Assembly: GCA_036898135.1 (NCBI GenBank)
Contig: CM072522.1
Location: forward strand, 8,382,186 to 8,446,185
DNA length: 64,000 nt
DNA from: Oncomelania hupensis
Taxonomy: Eukaryota; Mollusca; Gastropoda; Littorinimorpha; Pomatiopsidae
Direction: 5' to 3'
In this document: positions 49,039-58,622 of the stretch, piece by piece
Layout: each line of letters begins with the position of its first letter
Numbering within the stretch: the stretch's first letter is position 1
The notes under the pieces: model-generated
The model's database searches: none
What the model was told of the DNA's origin: nothing
The model's input: only the letters and a program-made list of their open reading frames with translations
Program-made: the position numbers and the translations under genes

Positions 49039-52000
49039 TCAATATTCTTTCGTTCGAAAGGAATCGACGCCCTCGTCAGTTGCGGTCGTCATCGGCCCAG
49101 GGTCAAAGACGATGATCACGTGGGCTTCCCTGGAATCATTGCGTCCTCCGTTGTCTTTTTCTTCCGTCGGATGTCCGACGCAGTCGACGTTGTCAGCTCC
49201 CAGAATGCATTCGCTGGGTCTCACGGTCAGGTTGGCTTCTGCGGGACGGTGGAACAGCTCCCTCAAGGTCTGGGTGTAGACTTCATGTTCGACCAAAGTC
49301 GTAGAGCCTGGGACATCGCTGAAGCTATGGGGAAATTCGCCCATAAGGTCCTTGAGCTCCAACTTTTGACCTTCCGTCAAGCCTGGTCCTAGCTTAACGT
49401 CATCGATGCCTTCCTTGCTGTGGAAGTCTCCCAGTTCCAACAGTTCTTCGCTGTCAAAGCTGTCGTCGGTCACAGCTGCTGTTGCTGCATGTACAGTCTC
49501 TGGCGGCCTCTCCACGTACAGCTTAAGGAGGTTGGCGTGGTATATTTTGGAATGCTGGCCGACCTTCACCTTATAGTCGTTGATCCCCACCACGGTCTCC
49601 ACTTCGTACGGGCCTTTCCACTGCATCAGCAACTTATTATGATCGGTAGGTAGCAGCACCAGCACTTTGTTGCCAGGTTTGAACTTCCTGCTCACAGCCC
49701 TACGATCATAGTAGTGCTTTCCACAGTCTTGGGACTTCTTCAGGTTTTCTCTGGCTATCTCGAGAGTCTGCTCCAGTTTCTCCCGTAGCTCAAACACGTA
49801 CTGGTAGCTGTTCTTCACCTCTGGGGTGTCTACTTCTTTCGTCCACAGTTCTTTTAGGATGTGCATCGGCCCTCGGATGGTTCTTCCGTACAGCAGCTCG
49901 AACGGAGAAAAGCCGGTGGACTCCTGCGGTACTTCTCTGTAGGCGAAAAGTAGGGCGTTGATGTAGCGATGCCATTGTCTGGGCTGCTCGCTGCACAGTT
50001 TCTTCAGGGTGGACTTCAGCGTAGCATTGAACTTTTCGACGAGCCCGTTGCACATCGGATGGTAGGGTGTCGTAGTCAAATGCCGGATGCTCAGCAGTCT
50101 GTTGACCTCCTTCATGCAGTCAGAGACGAACTGCGTCCCGAGGTCTGTCAGGATCTCTTCAGGCACACCAAGTCTACTGAACATGTCCACTAGTGCCTCT
50201 GCTACAGTTTCAGTGTCAATCTTCTTCAGCGGCACTGCTTCTGGGTACCGAGTCGCATAGTCCACTAAAGTCAGTACCCATCGATGACCTTCTTCACTCG
50301 GAGGTCTTATTTCGCCGATTAAGTCTAAGGCCACCCTCTTGAAAGGTCGGTCGATCAGAGGCATCCTCTGCATAGGCACTTTCGGGACCCTTCCTCGAGG
50401 TATGGTCTTCTGGCAAATGTCACATGATCGGCAGAAACGGCTGACGTCCGCATGAAGCCCTGGCCAGTAGAACACCGCCTGGATTCTGTCTGACGTCTTT
50501 CTGATGCCTAGGTGACCTCCCATGATAGAGTCATGAGCTACTTCCATCACTTGGCGCCTTAGAGGTAAAGGTACCAAGACTTGACGTAGTGGTTTCCCTC
50601 CGTTGACCCTCGGGTGCTGGAAGATTCGGTACAGGATCTTGGCCTTCACCTCAAAATAGACCGTACCACTGCCTTTGGTCACGTGGTCTTGGCGGTTCCT
50701 GTACTTGTTTAAAGTGCTATCAGCTTCCTGGAGCTGGATCAGCTTATCTCTGTCCACGATGGCAGCTTTAGAGTTGTCGGCGACCTTCAGTGGCGTAGAC
50801 GTCTTGTCTCTCTTGGCCTGGGCCCTGGTAGTAACGGCTCCGACGATCTCTGGTCGGCAGGGCTGAGCCGGAGTAACCACATTGTCCCATAGCAACTCTG
50901 TAAGGTCTCCATCGGGAAACGGCAATGGATCCTCCTCCACAACTTCGACGTGTTGAGTTGAGGCAGGACTCCACTCTGGATCGGGGTCGTCGGGTCGTCT
51001 CGCGCCGTCGATGTTCCCGATCATCAAATCGTATAGCGGCTTTTTCAGGCAAACCGCTTCTACTTCGCCTATGTAGAAAGGGGTGTTGACATGAATTTTT
51101 GCAACTGGCGCTTTTACACATTTGCTGTCGGCCATGAGTGTCCATTTAGAATCGCCAGTGAACTGTTCTTTAGCGATTAGGTCTTCTCTGACGATGATCC
51201 CACTACAGCCGGAGTCTCTTAAAACAGTCACTTCATGATTTCCGACGCGTCCCTTGGAAACAGGCATGTTCTGTACGGTCACCGCTGCGCTGGCGACGAC
51301 GGGGATGGATTTTCCGTTGGCAAGGAGAAGTTGGCCATCGGTCATGCACTCTTGCACGTCCGCAGGAGTAGCTGTGCGCTTGGTCTCACTCGGAAGAATG
51401 ACGCTCCCGCCGCACACTTGATGGTCAGATCTACTGGTTTGCCGTTGATTGGAGAACCGCCTCTGCCGGTTGCCCGCCGCTGCGTTGTCCGTACTGCTCC
51501 GCTGTCCGCTACTTTTGTTTTGAGGACAATTAGCCGCCCTGTGGTCTGTAGCGTTGCAGGTGAAACAGCCTCTTGAATGCCCTTCCCTGGGAGGAGGCGT
51601 GGAATCCGTCTGTCTCTGGCTCGTCTGACTTCCCTGGATCTGGTTCACATGGTTTCCAGTCTTCTGAACATGTTTCGTAGCGCTGGCTGGCCCCAACGTT
51701 TTCCCATGAGCGATGAGATATCTTTCCGCAGCCTCAGTCACATCTTTAAGCGTCTGCAGCTTTTGTATTTCCAAGTGGATCGCGAGGTCCTTAGGGCAGG
51801 CGTTGAGTAATTGCTCCCTTACAATCAGATCATGGAGACTCTCGTAAGTCTTCCCTTTGCCTGATAATTCCACCCACTTGTGTAGATATGATGACAGGCG
51901 CTCCACAAACTGCTTTGGCGTCTCGTCTGACTTAGGCCGGCATTCACGAAAGCGTTGACGGTAGCCCTTTTCTGTAAAGTTGTAGCACTGCAATAGGTCC

Positions 52001-52536
52001 GCTTTCAAAACGTCGTAGTCTTTGGCGTCATTATTCGACAGTCTACTGTAGACATCGAGCGCCTTCCCCGTCAGTAGTGCGCTGAGTATGATCGCCCAGT
52101 CTTGACGTTGCCATTTAGCGCTTTCGGCGAACCTTTCGAACCTCGCCAGATAGCTGTCGATCTGGTCCTTTTCGTCGACGAACACTGGCAATTTTGGAGC
52201 CTTGAAGTCACTGATAACTTGTGGCGCGCGCTGCTGTTGTTGGATGCGCGCCATTTCTAATTGGAATTGACGCTCAGCCTCTAATCGTCTCTCTTCCATC
52301 TCGTCACGTCGACGCTTTTCTTCTCTTTCTTCTTGGCGACGCTGCGCTTCGAGTTCTCTTTCTTCGCGCCGTCGCTGTTCTTCTAATTCTCGTTCTTCAC
52401 GCCGTCGCTCATCTTCTCTTTCTTCACGCTGACGTTGTTCTTCTCTTTCTTGTATTCTCTCCTGAGACTTGACGTACTCCGTCAGCTGTTTGCCTTTTAG
52501 ATTCAGTTGCATCCCTTTCTGCCAGAAGTCAGCCAT
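49039..52536 (-). CDS. Gag-Pol polyprotein of Ty3/Gypsy element (Gag-PR-IN plus scrambled RT remnants)
   Basis: One frame of 1165 residues. Residues 25-105 are a highly charged Arg/Glu coiled coil; about 110-290 a Gag capsid-like region (FKAPKLPVF start); 324-337 a CCHC zinc knuckle (C324, C327, H332, C337); 441-443 the aspartic protease motif DSG. The integrase zinc-binding region uses H668, H675 and cysteines at 702-708; the integrase core has D738, D798 and E834, i.e. exact D,D(35)E spacing; a GPY/F-type WKGPYEV is at 973-979. After integrase, 1053-1086 resemble the RT N-terminus, 1087-1122 a late RT segment and about 1139-1160 an earlier palm segment starting VFDPGPM. No YxDD box, no RT palm and no RNase H are present. 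Gag, protease and integrase look intact; RT cannot work. Confidence 0.93.
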   Translation of the reverse strand: MADFWQKGMQLNLKGKQLTEYVKSQERIQEREEQRQREEREDERRREERELEEQRRREERELEAQRRQEEREEKRRRDEMEERRLEAERQFQLEMARIQQQQRAPQVISDFKAPKLPVFVDEKDQIDSYLARFERFAESAKWQRQDWAIILSALLTGKALDVYSRLSNNDAKDYDVLKADLLQCYNFTEKGYRQRFRECRPKSDETPKQFVERLSSYLHKWVELSGKGKTYESLHDLIVREQLLNACPKDLAIHLEIQKLQTLKDVTEAAERYLIAHGKTLGPASATKHVQKTGNHVNQIQGSQTSQRQTDSTPPPREGHSRGCFTCNATDHRAANCPQNKSSGQRSSTDNAAAGNRQRRFSNQRQTSRSDHQVCGGSVILPSETKRTATPADVQECMTDGQLLLANGKSIPVVASAAVTVQNMPVSKGRVGNHEVTVLRDSGCSGIIVREDLIAKEQFTGDSKWTLMADSKCVKAPVAKIHVNTPFYIGEVEAVCLKKPLYDLMIGNIDGARRPDDPDPEWSPASTQHVEVVEEDPLPFPDGDLTELLWDNVVTPAQPCRPEIVGAVTTRAQAKRDKTSTPLKVADNSKAAIVDRDKLIQLQEADSTLNKYRNRQDHVTKGSGTVYFEVKAKILYRIFQHPRVNGGKPLRQVLVPLPLRRQVMEVAHDSIMGGHLGIRKTSDRIQAVFYWPGLHADVSRFCRSCDICQKTIPRGRVPKVPMQRMPLIDRPFKRVALDLIGEIRPPSEEGHRWVLTLVDYATRYPEAVPLKKIDTETVAEALVDMFSRLGVPEEILTDLGTQFVSDCMKEVNRLLSIRHLTTTPYHPMCNGLVEKFNATLKSTLKKLCSEQPRQWHRYINALLFAYREVPQESTGFSPFELLYGRTIRGPMHILKELWTKEVDTPEVKNSYQYVFELREKLEQTLEIARENLKKSQDCGKHYYDRRAVSRKFKPGNKVLVLLPTDHNKLLMQWKGPYEVETVVGINDYKVKVGQHSKIYHANLLKLYVERPPETVHAATAAVTDDSFDSEELLELGDFHSKEGIDDVKLGPGLTEGQKLELKDLMGEFPHSFSDVPGSTTLVEHEVYTQTLRELFHRPAEANLTVRPSECILGADNVDCVGHPTEEKDNGGRNDSREAHVIIVFDPGPMTTATDEGVDSFRTKEY

Positions 52537-53043
52537 CTTGATGCTTCTGGAAAGTTCTTTTTCTAGAAAGTTCTTGACTGTAGAGTTCTTTTTTTCTGGA
52601 AAGTTCTTGACTGTGCTGTACCTTTCTAGACTGTTCTAGAACAGCACGCTTTCTGCAGTAGCGCTGATGCTTGCCACTAGTCGCCTTCGCTGACGCAGGC
52701 CCCGCTGTCCTCGTCGTATGCGACGCTGCACCACGCTGGTGTTGATGTACACGCTCCTGTGCTGAAGTAGACGCGACGTCCACTCGTCGCTCTCTCTAAT
52801 ACTGGCGATGTAGCTCCGAGACTGTCCCTCGACGTAGTCTAACGGCAGCAACGTAGTCCCGATCTGTTGTTCGCTCACGAAGCAACTCTTCAGCGACTAC
52901 ACGCCCTTGCAGTCAACCCGAACCTATCGGTGATGTAGTCCCAGTATGTTGGCCCCTCTCGACGCAACTCGTTGGCGGCTACCCTCGATGACTGCCTCTC
53001 GTAACGTTGACTCGCTTGTTGTAGCAGTTGAACCCTTGGCTAT

Positions 53044-53071
53044 GGCGTGAATCGCGGCTTGACCCCCAAAA
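53044..53071 (-). promoter_or_regulatory. Candidate primer binding site of the retrotransposon
   Basis: Directly inside the 5' LTR, after three T residues, the - strand reads TGGGGGTCAAGCCGCGATTC. It begins with TGG, complementary to the CCA end of a tRNA, and its complement has the layout of a tRNA 3' end (GAAT of the T loop, a 5-nt stem, a 7-nt acceptor strand, C as discriminator, CCA). I cannot name the tRNA. Confidence 0.55.
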
Positions 53072-53706
53072 TGTTACACTCAGTTTGACGATGGTGTTTT
53101 CTATCAGTATCTGATTCAGCCCCGATGCTTGAATTCCTGATAGTTGTGTAACTCAGATTCGTTTATTCACGCAACCCGTCCAAACAGCGTACAAGTCACA
53201 AAGTCAACGTATGAAGTTTTCCACTTTTATTCAGCACACACCAACAACTGCATACAATTCTCAACTCAACTCAACAACTTTCACAGCAACTCTCCAAATC
53301 ACTATCAACAACTTTACTCTCTACAGCAATCTCGGCACACGATTAAATAACCTCTCTCTTTTCCGGAAAGATTTCGAATACGGTAGAAATGACGTACTGC
53401 CACCAATCGAACTAAAGATCGTCATCACTGACTTACGTCAATACACATTTTCTCTACTTCCGGGAACATTCACGACCTTCGATATCCATCGGGAAAATTC
53501 TATCAAGAGTAAACACGCATATCCAGAAGATTCTCAAATAATATCGACTAACGCAAATTATCAACGTTATACAAAGCCTCTCCTAACAACAGTGCCAACT
53601 CAAATCAAAGGTAAATAAACTCTATTATTGAATACTTTGCAAATCGAAACGATTAGATCTATCGTACACGCTTCCGGCATACTTTCGTTCGCGTTTCAAC
53701 GTAACA
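53072..53706 (-). repeat. 5' LTR of the Ty3/Gypsy element
   Basis: 635 bp, TGTTAC...GTAACA; no difference from the other LTR seen by eye. In element orientation there is a TATA-like TATAAC and then AATAAA signals (seen as TTTATT on the + strand) nearer the internal region, consistent with U3-R-U5 order. Short 68- and 135-codon frames on the + strand are present in both LTRs and are incidental. Confidence 0.93.
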
Positions 53707-53970
53707 GCCGGGGTTTGCTGTATAAATAGTATCCCCACTTTGTGGAAATGTAGTGCTTTAAATGACCACTGCTTCTGTCATTCTCATTGTTCTTTCTCGT
53801 TCGTAATGTGTTCTATCAATCTAGTATCTTCTTCGCTATACCAGTAACCTTTCTTCTTGAAAACTATCCCAAAACTCCTCATTTGTGTATGGGGTCCGTG
53901 GGGTCAGCTTGGGGATATTGGACGCTTTTTGCCAAATGGTCACGAGGGCTTTCTATGGTATTATTATTTA
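53707..53970 (+). mobile_element. Repeat R1 copy 3, right part, split by the Ty3/Gypsy insertion
   Basis: It reads GTATAAATAG-like, then TATCCCCACTTTGTGGAAAT, and matches the R1 copies at 1263 and 41098. The left end of the same copy (CCCCCGTTGGGGTGCCGG, 48137-48154) lies on the other side of the retrotransposon. The copy is cut off near 53970, before an ATT-rich stretch. Confidence 0.75.
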
Positions 53971-53974
53971 TTAA

Positions 53975-54150
53975 ATAATAATAATAAAAAAACACACAAC
54001 AAACCACCGTCTTTTTCATTAACATCATTTTCCTCATCTTCATCATCGTCGTCATCATCATGCGCAGCATCACCATCATGATTGATGGTGATGATGATAA
54101 TGATAATAATGATGATGAGGATGATGATGATGATTATGATAACTGTCAGT
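53975..54150 (+). repeat. (CAT)n/(GAT)n mixed trinucleotide tract
   Basis: TCATCATCGTCG followed by complementary GATGATGATAATG, able to fold back. Confidence 0.8.
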
Positions 54151-54202
54151 GCTACTTTACTATTGAATGGGTAGTGTGTATAAATATACATGATGTGTGC
54201 AG

Positions 54203-54302
54203 ATATACGAGGGACACCCAACATACAACGGCAGCAATGGAGGAGAGATAGATCACTTTTTGGGTCCCAACGCAGCTGAAGGAATGGTCCCCGCTATGAT
54301 GA
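54203..54302 (+). CDS. TCF4/TCF12: E-protein gene exon (100 nt)
   Basis: The acceptor gatgtgtgcag ends at 54202 and the donor A|gtaagt begins at 54303. It encodes IYEGHPTYNGSNGGEIDHF, then LGPNAAEGMVPAMM, phase 0 to phase 1. The LG...EG..P segment parallels the conserved N-terminal block of TCF12/TCF4 upstream of the MNS tripeptide. It lies about 230 bp after an AT-rich microsatellite and downstream of the 5.5-kb antisense retrotransposon in the same intron. Confidence 0.75.
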
Positions 54303-55236
54303 GTAAGTGTACTATTCCATTGGTCTGTTTCAAAGTAGAATGCGTATTTAAACGATTTAAAGTAGTTGCGATTATTACGGCCTTTTTAAGACATTGAATT
54401 TATAATAAAGGTTATGAGGGATAACGTTTTGGGAAAGAAAAAAAAAGTTGGCTGATGGTATGGGCTCGAGCAGCTGTGACGAGTATAAGTGCGCTATTTC
54501 ATGTAGCATTTTGAAATAAAGGGAAATAATTTATTTTAAAAAAAAAACCTTGCAGGCATGGAATTTCTTAACAAGCTAGATGAATCACCTTTTTGAGTCC
54601 ACAACGACTGATAGCATTGGGCCAACTGTTAATAGCCCTGTTTGACCGACAGAGTAGGGACTCTGTGCAATACATTCTCCACTGTAATCAAACTCTTATC
54701 TCAGTTACTGGATCGGCTATTTGCCTCCTCTGCTGTTCTGGTGGTCACAGTCGAGAAGGGCGGACTACCTAACATTCATGCACCCAGTTAGGACGAGAAG
54801 TCCATTATTGAACAGTACAGTGTATTGTTCTTACGGTGCCGCCTTTAGCAACTCGACGAGATGTCACACGAAACTCGAGCTTAATTTTATTTTCTCACTT
54901 CTCAACCTTTAACATCTGTTCAAGACGCAGGCTGCCTTTAGTATCACCCTCAGAACATCCCCGAAGACATCTTGCTGCATCTGCGCAGCAATATCTCCAA
55001 CATCAGCAACATATGAACCTCTCTGACCTATGTGAATGCATACTGGCATGTATTTCATCGGGGCAGTGAGTGGTGGTGACCTGTACATGGGGACCCAATG
55101 ACCGGATTCTTAGACGACATCCACGTCACGCAATTTCTTTCTACTTGTACTTTTTCATGCTGATGTTGAGATTTGATGTCGATGTTGAGGATTGATGTTG
55201 ACGTTTATGATTATTATTTTGTTTTGCGCGTTTCAG
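54303..55236 (+). other. E-protein intron, nothing recognised
   Basis: No element identified. Confidence 0.5.
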
Positions 55237-55271
55237 ACAGCAGACCCGGCTTCTCTTCTCCGGCTCCTCAC
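55237..55271 (+). CDS. TCF4/TCF12: E-protein gene micro-exon (35 nt)
   Basis: The acceptor tgcgcgtttcag ends at 55236 and the consensus donor gtgagt is at 55272. With the spare A from the previous exon it encodes NSRPGFSSPAPH and ends in phase 0. The resulting MM-NSRPGF junction continues the E-protein-like match. No later exon of the gene could be recognised between 55272 and 64000, so the next intron is probably longer than 8.7 kb. Confidence 0.72.
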
Positions 55272-55929
55272 GTGAGTTTTATTCCAGCTTTGTTCTTTCA
55301 TCGTGTTTTGTGAGAAAGGGTTTTAAAATGGAGAACAACAAAATTCGAATACTGCAGCTAGCATAGGGAGAAAGCAGTTGTTAAAAAAGGTTTTAGGTTA
55401 GCGAACACTGGGTGGGTGATCATGTAGGAAAAGGAGCTATAATATAACTCAAGCGTTTCCCAACGAGGAGTTCCCCTCAACTTACCATAATAATCTTACC
55501 GTCATTGTATCAGGCAGTGTGACACTGTCGCCTTCGACGGTAAATCTTCATAGGGAAAGCTTACGGTTTTAAGTGTGTGCGAGTGTTGCGTGCATGCTGG
55601 TGTGCGTGGTACATGTGTGCGTGCGCATGTGCATGTACAGAAGACGTTGGGTGTTTGAGGTTAGGAGCTATCACGTTGTTCTCACCCTCATTTAAATGTC
55701 GCAGGGTGAAAGGTCGCTGACACCTGACCTTTCTTGCAGAGTTTTGTAAATGTCAGGCTCTCTCTCTCTCCCTTTATTCATCCATCTCTCCCCCTACCCC
55801 GTCCCCCCCTCTTCTCATCTCCTCTCTACTACCGTATTCTTTTTCTTGCTCTTTCCTTTTCTTTCCCTTAAGAGACTTTTTAACGTGTTAATAGTGTTTA
55901 AAATCTTTCGATTTTCTAAAGAAATAAAG

Positions 55930-56012
55930 ACCATGTACCCGACTCTTCTTCTTCTTCTTCTTCTTCTTCTCCTCCTCCTCTCCTCCTCCCCTCCTCCTCC
56001 TCCTCCTCTGGC
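55930..56012 (+). repeat. (CTT)n/(CTC)n microsatellite
   Basis: Trinucleotide pyrimidine repeats. 55272-55929 before it shows no supported exon. Confidence 0.85.
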
Positions 56013-56042
56013 TCCTCACCTTTTAATCTAACAGTGGGACAT

Positions 56043-56246
56043 TTCTGCAAGGCACAGTGCAAGGAGGTAGAAGAAGAGGGAGACCGAAAAAGAGGTGGGA
56101 GGACAACATTCGAGAATGGACTGGTTTGACACTGAGCGAAGCCATCAGGGCTGCTGAGGACAGAGAAAGATGGAGTATGCTGGTTAAACGATCATCTGTG
56201 GCGCCCCTACGACCTTCGGGTTACGGGACAGGACAGGACAGGATTT
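56043..56246 (+). mobile_element. RTE-like LINE, 3' end fragment
   Basis: It encodes MQGGRRRGRPKKRWEDNIRE, then LTLSEAIRAAEDRERWSMLV, undisrupted over 63 codons, and ends GGGTTACGGGACAGGACAGG. 5'-truncated at about 56043. Confidence 0.88.
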
Positions 56247-57020
56247 AGTAATGGTATTGGATGCAGTCAATCTAAAATGTTCAAGAGAGCGCTGACGCAT
56301 CGTATCCAGATACGACGCCTGTGCTCTCACAAACGAGAGTCAAAGGGAAAGCTGGACTGTGGAGTGTTGGCTGTGTGCATGGTGAGGAGGGAGGGGAAGA
56401 GGTGGCAGTTGTAGATTTAGGGTTGATATAAGGGAAGGGTTTGTGACAAAACCTAGGCGTAGAAAGCAAAGAAAAAAGAGCAAGTGTACTGTGCGTGCTT
56501 ACAAAGATGAAGTTCTCAACATGTGGTAGCCATATGCTTCAGAAACCCTATACTGCGCTGCCGCTGTTTACTTTTTACATCCCCCCGCCCCTATCCACCC
56601 CCTTTCGCATTTCCCACAAAACTGCTCCCTCCTCTCCTATTCTCCCCCTACCTCTTAACCTATCCGCATCCCCACCCTGCATACCTCCACCACGGCTCAA
56701 ACCACCGATAGCTCTCTCAGCCCCACCCCCACCCCATCTGCCCCCTTCCGTATCCATTCTTTCCACACCGCACCCGTCCTACACATCAGTCTCATCCAAC
56801 CCCCACTGGCCGCTAATTCTCCAGCATATCAGTTCATCTCTTTCCCTCCCGCCCCCCCACCCCCCACCCTCCTCTCACTCTCTCGCTCCTCTCCGACCCA
56901 TTCTATTTGTGCATCACACACAAATATCCTTGTGCAAATGGGAACAATAAAGATTCCTTATTCGTTCTTTTTTTTTTTTTTTTAAATAAATATATTTTGA
57001 TGTACAGTATATACTACTCT
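56247..57020. other. No gene recognised; C-rich stretch
   Basis: A pyrimidine/C-rich segment (56575-56900) produces spurious Pro-rich frames. T-run near 56970. Confidence 0.5.
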
Positions 57021-57489
57021 TATTCATTCAATACGTGTATTGTCTTAAAAAAATCGGTCAATTCGTGTTTTGACTGTGACCACTAGGCAATACATGTAAT
57101 GACTAAAATTTCCAGTCAATACGTGTATTGTCTGAATTTTGATCCACTTCAAAACACACATTGACTGACTGTTCATTTTAGTCAATGCGTGTTTCGCTCA
57201 GTCAAGTCTTCTAACAATTTCAGAGCACATGCGATCGCACAGATAGATACTCGAGTGCTTATAGGGTCCACAGCATTATTTATATTACACAGAAATTTGA
57301 TGAGCTCAGATAATAAACCTTGAGATGTGTTAATCCGCACGTAACTAATAAGGTGAAGTGTCTTGTATGAAAATAAATCACTAGGATTTTAGTGAAAATC
57401 TCGTGATGACGATTGCGTTTTCAAACCGCAACAAAACTACGGTCGATCATTCATTCTAGACTTGCTTTGCAGGCTCCTCGCCACAAATA

Positions 57490-57591
57490 ATGGATACGAA
57501 TGAAAACGAAGAAAAGTTTTTAAACAAGCTGGCCGAAATTCTAGTGACGAAAGATTCCAGTTGCCTGTTGACCAAGGCCAAATATTACGTC
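57490..57591 (+). pseudogene. Truncated reading frame inside the long-TIR element
   Basis: ATG at 57490 gives MDTNENEEKFLNKLAEILVT and continues KDSSCLLTKAKYYV up to the solo LTR boundary at 57592. Possibly the start of the element's own protein; no family recognised. Confidence 0.35.
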
Positions 57592-58156
57592 TGTTACACT
57601 TATTTATCAATAGTCGATTCAGCCCTGATGCTTGCATCTTGATATGTGTAACTCGAATTCGTTTATCAACTCAGCCTGTTCACTCAGCAACAAGGCAAGA
57701 GTCGTCGTATAAAGTTTTTTCAACTTTATTCTGCAAACACCAACTGCATACAAGATCGGTTTCCGAAAATCATTCCAAAAATAACTTTTTCAAGGAGACA
57801 ATGCATTATATAGCTTCTCTGCAATCCAGTAAAGCTTAAAACATTCCAGAGTGACGCAATAACACCCAATCAAAATAAAACTAATCACCGGAACTGTCTT
57901 ACGACATAGAACATTCCTCAGTTTAGAAGAATTGCCTAGCTATTACCAGATAGGTCTGGAACTTTCGATCGATAATAAACAAGTAATTCCAGAAAATTAT
58001 CAACGATACTACAACAGAATCGACCAACGAAAATTATGAACATTATACAAAGCTTTTTCTAGCAGCAAGAATCAAATCAAAGGTAAATACACTTTATCAT
58101 TACATGCGTTGCAAAATAAAACGTTCGGAACTATCGTGCGTGTCTCAATCGTAACA
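57592..58156 (-). mobile_element. Solo LTR, older relative of the Ty3/Gypsy LTR
   Basis: 565 bp, TGTTAC...GTAACA, same orientation as the LTRs at 48155 and 53072. It shares GATTCAGCCC, GATGCTTG, CAACTTTATTCTGC and, near the end, ATCAAATCAAAGGTAAAT. Flanking 5-mers (ACGTC / ATGAC) do not match, so the duplication is lost or the copy arose by recombination. Confidence 0.82.
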
Positions 58157-58175
58157 ATGACACGGAACTCTCACT

Positions 58176-58177
58176 CT

Positions 58178-58245
<68 letters not shown>

Positions 58246-58246
58246 T

Positions 58247-58334
<88 letters not shown>
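58176..58334 (+). repeat. (CT)n microsatellite
   Basis: Interrupted CT to 58260, then perfect. It begins 20 bp after the solo LTR. (GA)n occurs again at 58577-58619. Confidence 0.95.
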
Positions 58335-58338
<4 letters not shown>

Positions 58339-58580
58339 CCGATTGCATTCAAGAATTAGATGTAATTGACAGTGAAACAAAAAGACATAGACAGAGACAG
58401 GGACATAGAGAGACAAAGAGAGAAAGTTTTTAATTAAAATGTGTAAATTTTAAACTGTAAAAATTTTTTTACTTTGCATGAGAGCGATATAGAGACAGAG
58501 AGAGATGAACAGAGAGGGACAAAGAGAGAAGCTTTAAAAAAAATATTTACTTTGCATGAGAGAGAGAGAAATAAAGAGAG

Positions 58581-58622
<42 letters not shown>

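Larger units (their letters stand above)
48155..53706 (-). mobile_element. Ty3/Gypsy LTR retrotransposon, young, RT-deficient, integrase-before-RT order
   Basis: This 5552-bp element lies antisense in the E-protein intron. Two LTRs of 635 bp each (48155-48789 and 53072-53706) begin TGTTAC and end GTAACA, and I find no difference between them. The element is flanked by a perfect 5-bp duplication, GCCGG, at 48150-48154 and 53707-53711. Inside are a primer-binding-site candidate, one 1165-aa Gag-Pol frame and a purine-rich tract before the 3' LTR. It inserted into an older repeat (here called R1), which resumes exactly on the far side. Identical LTRs mean recent insertion, yet the reverse transcriptase is only fragments and no RNase H is present, so it is non-autonomous. 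Confidence 0.95.

Noticed and set aside
55740..55800. Acceptor-like TTTCTTGCAG at 55738
   Set aside because: The downstream frame runs into a CT-rich stretch with no donor or conserved residues.
57587..58161. Target-site duplication around the older solo LTR
   Set aside because: Flanking 5-mers ACGTC and ATGAC differ, so no duplication can be claimed.
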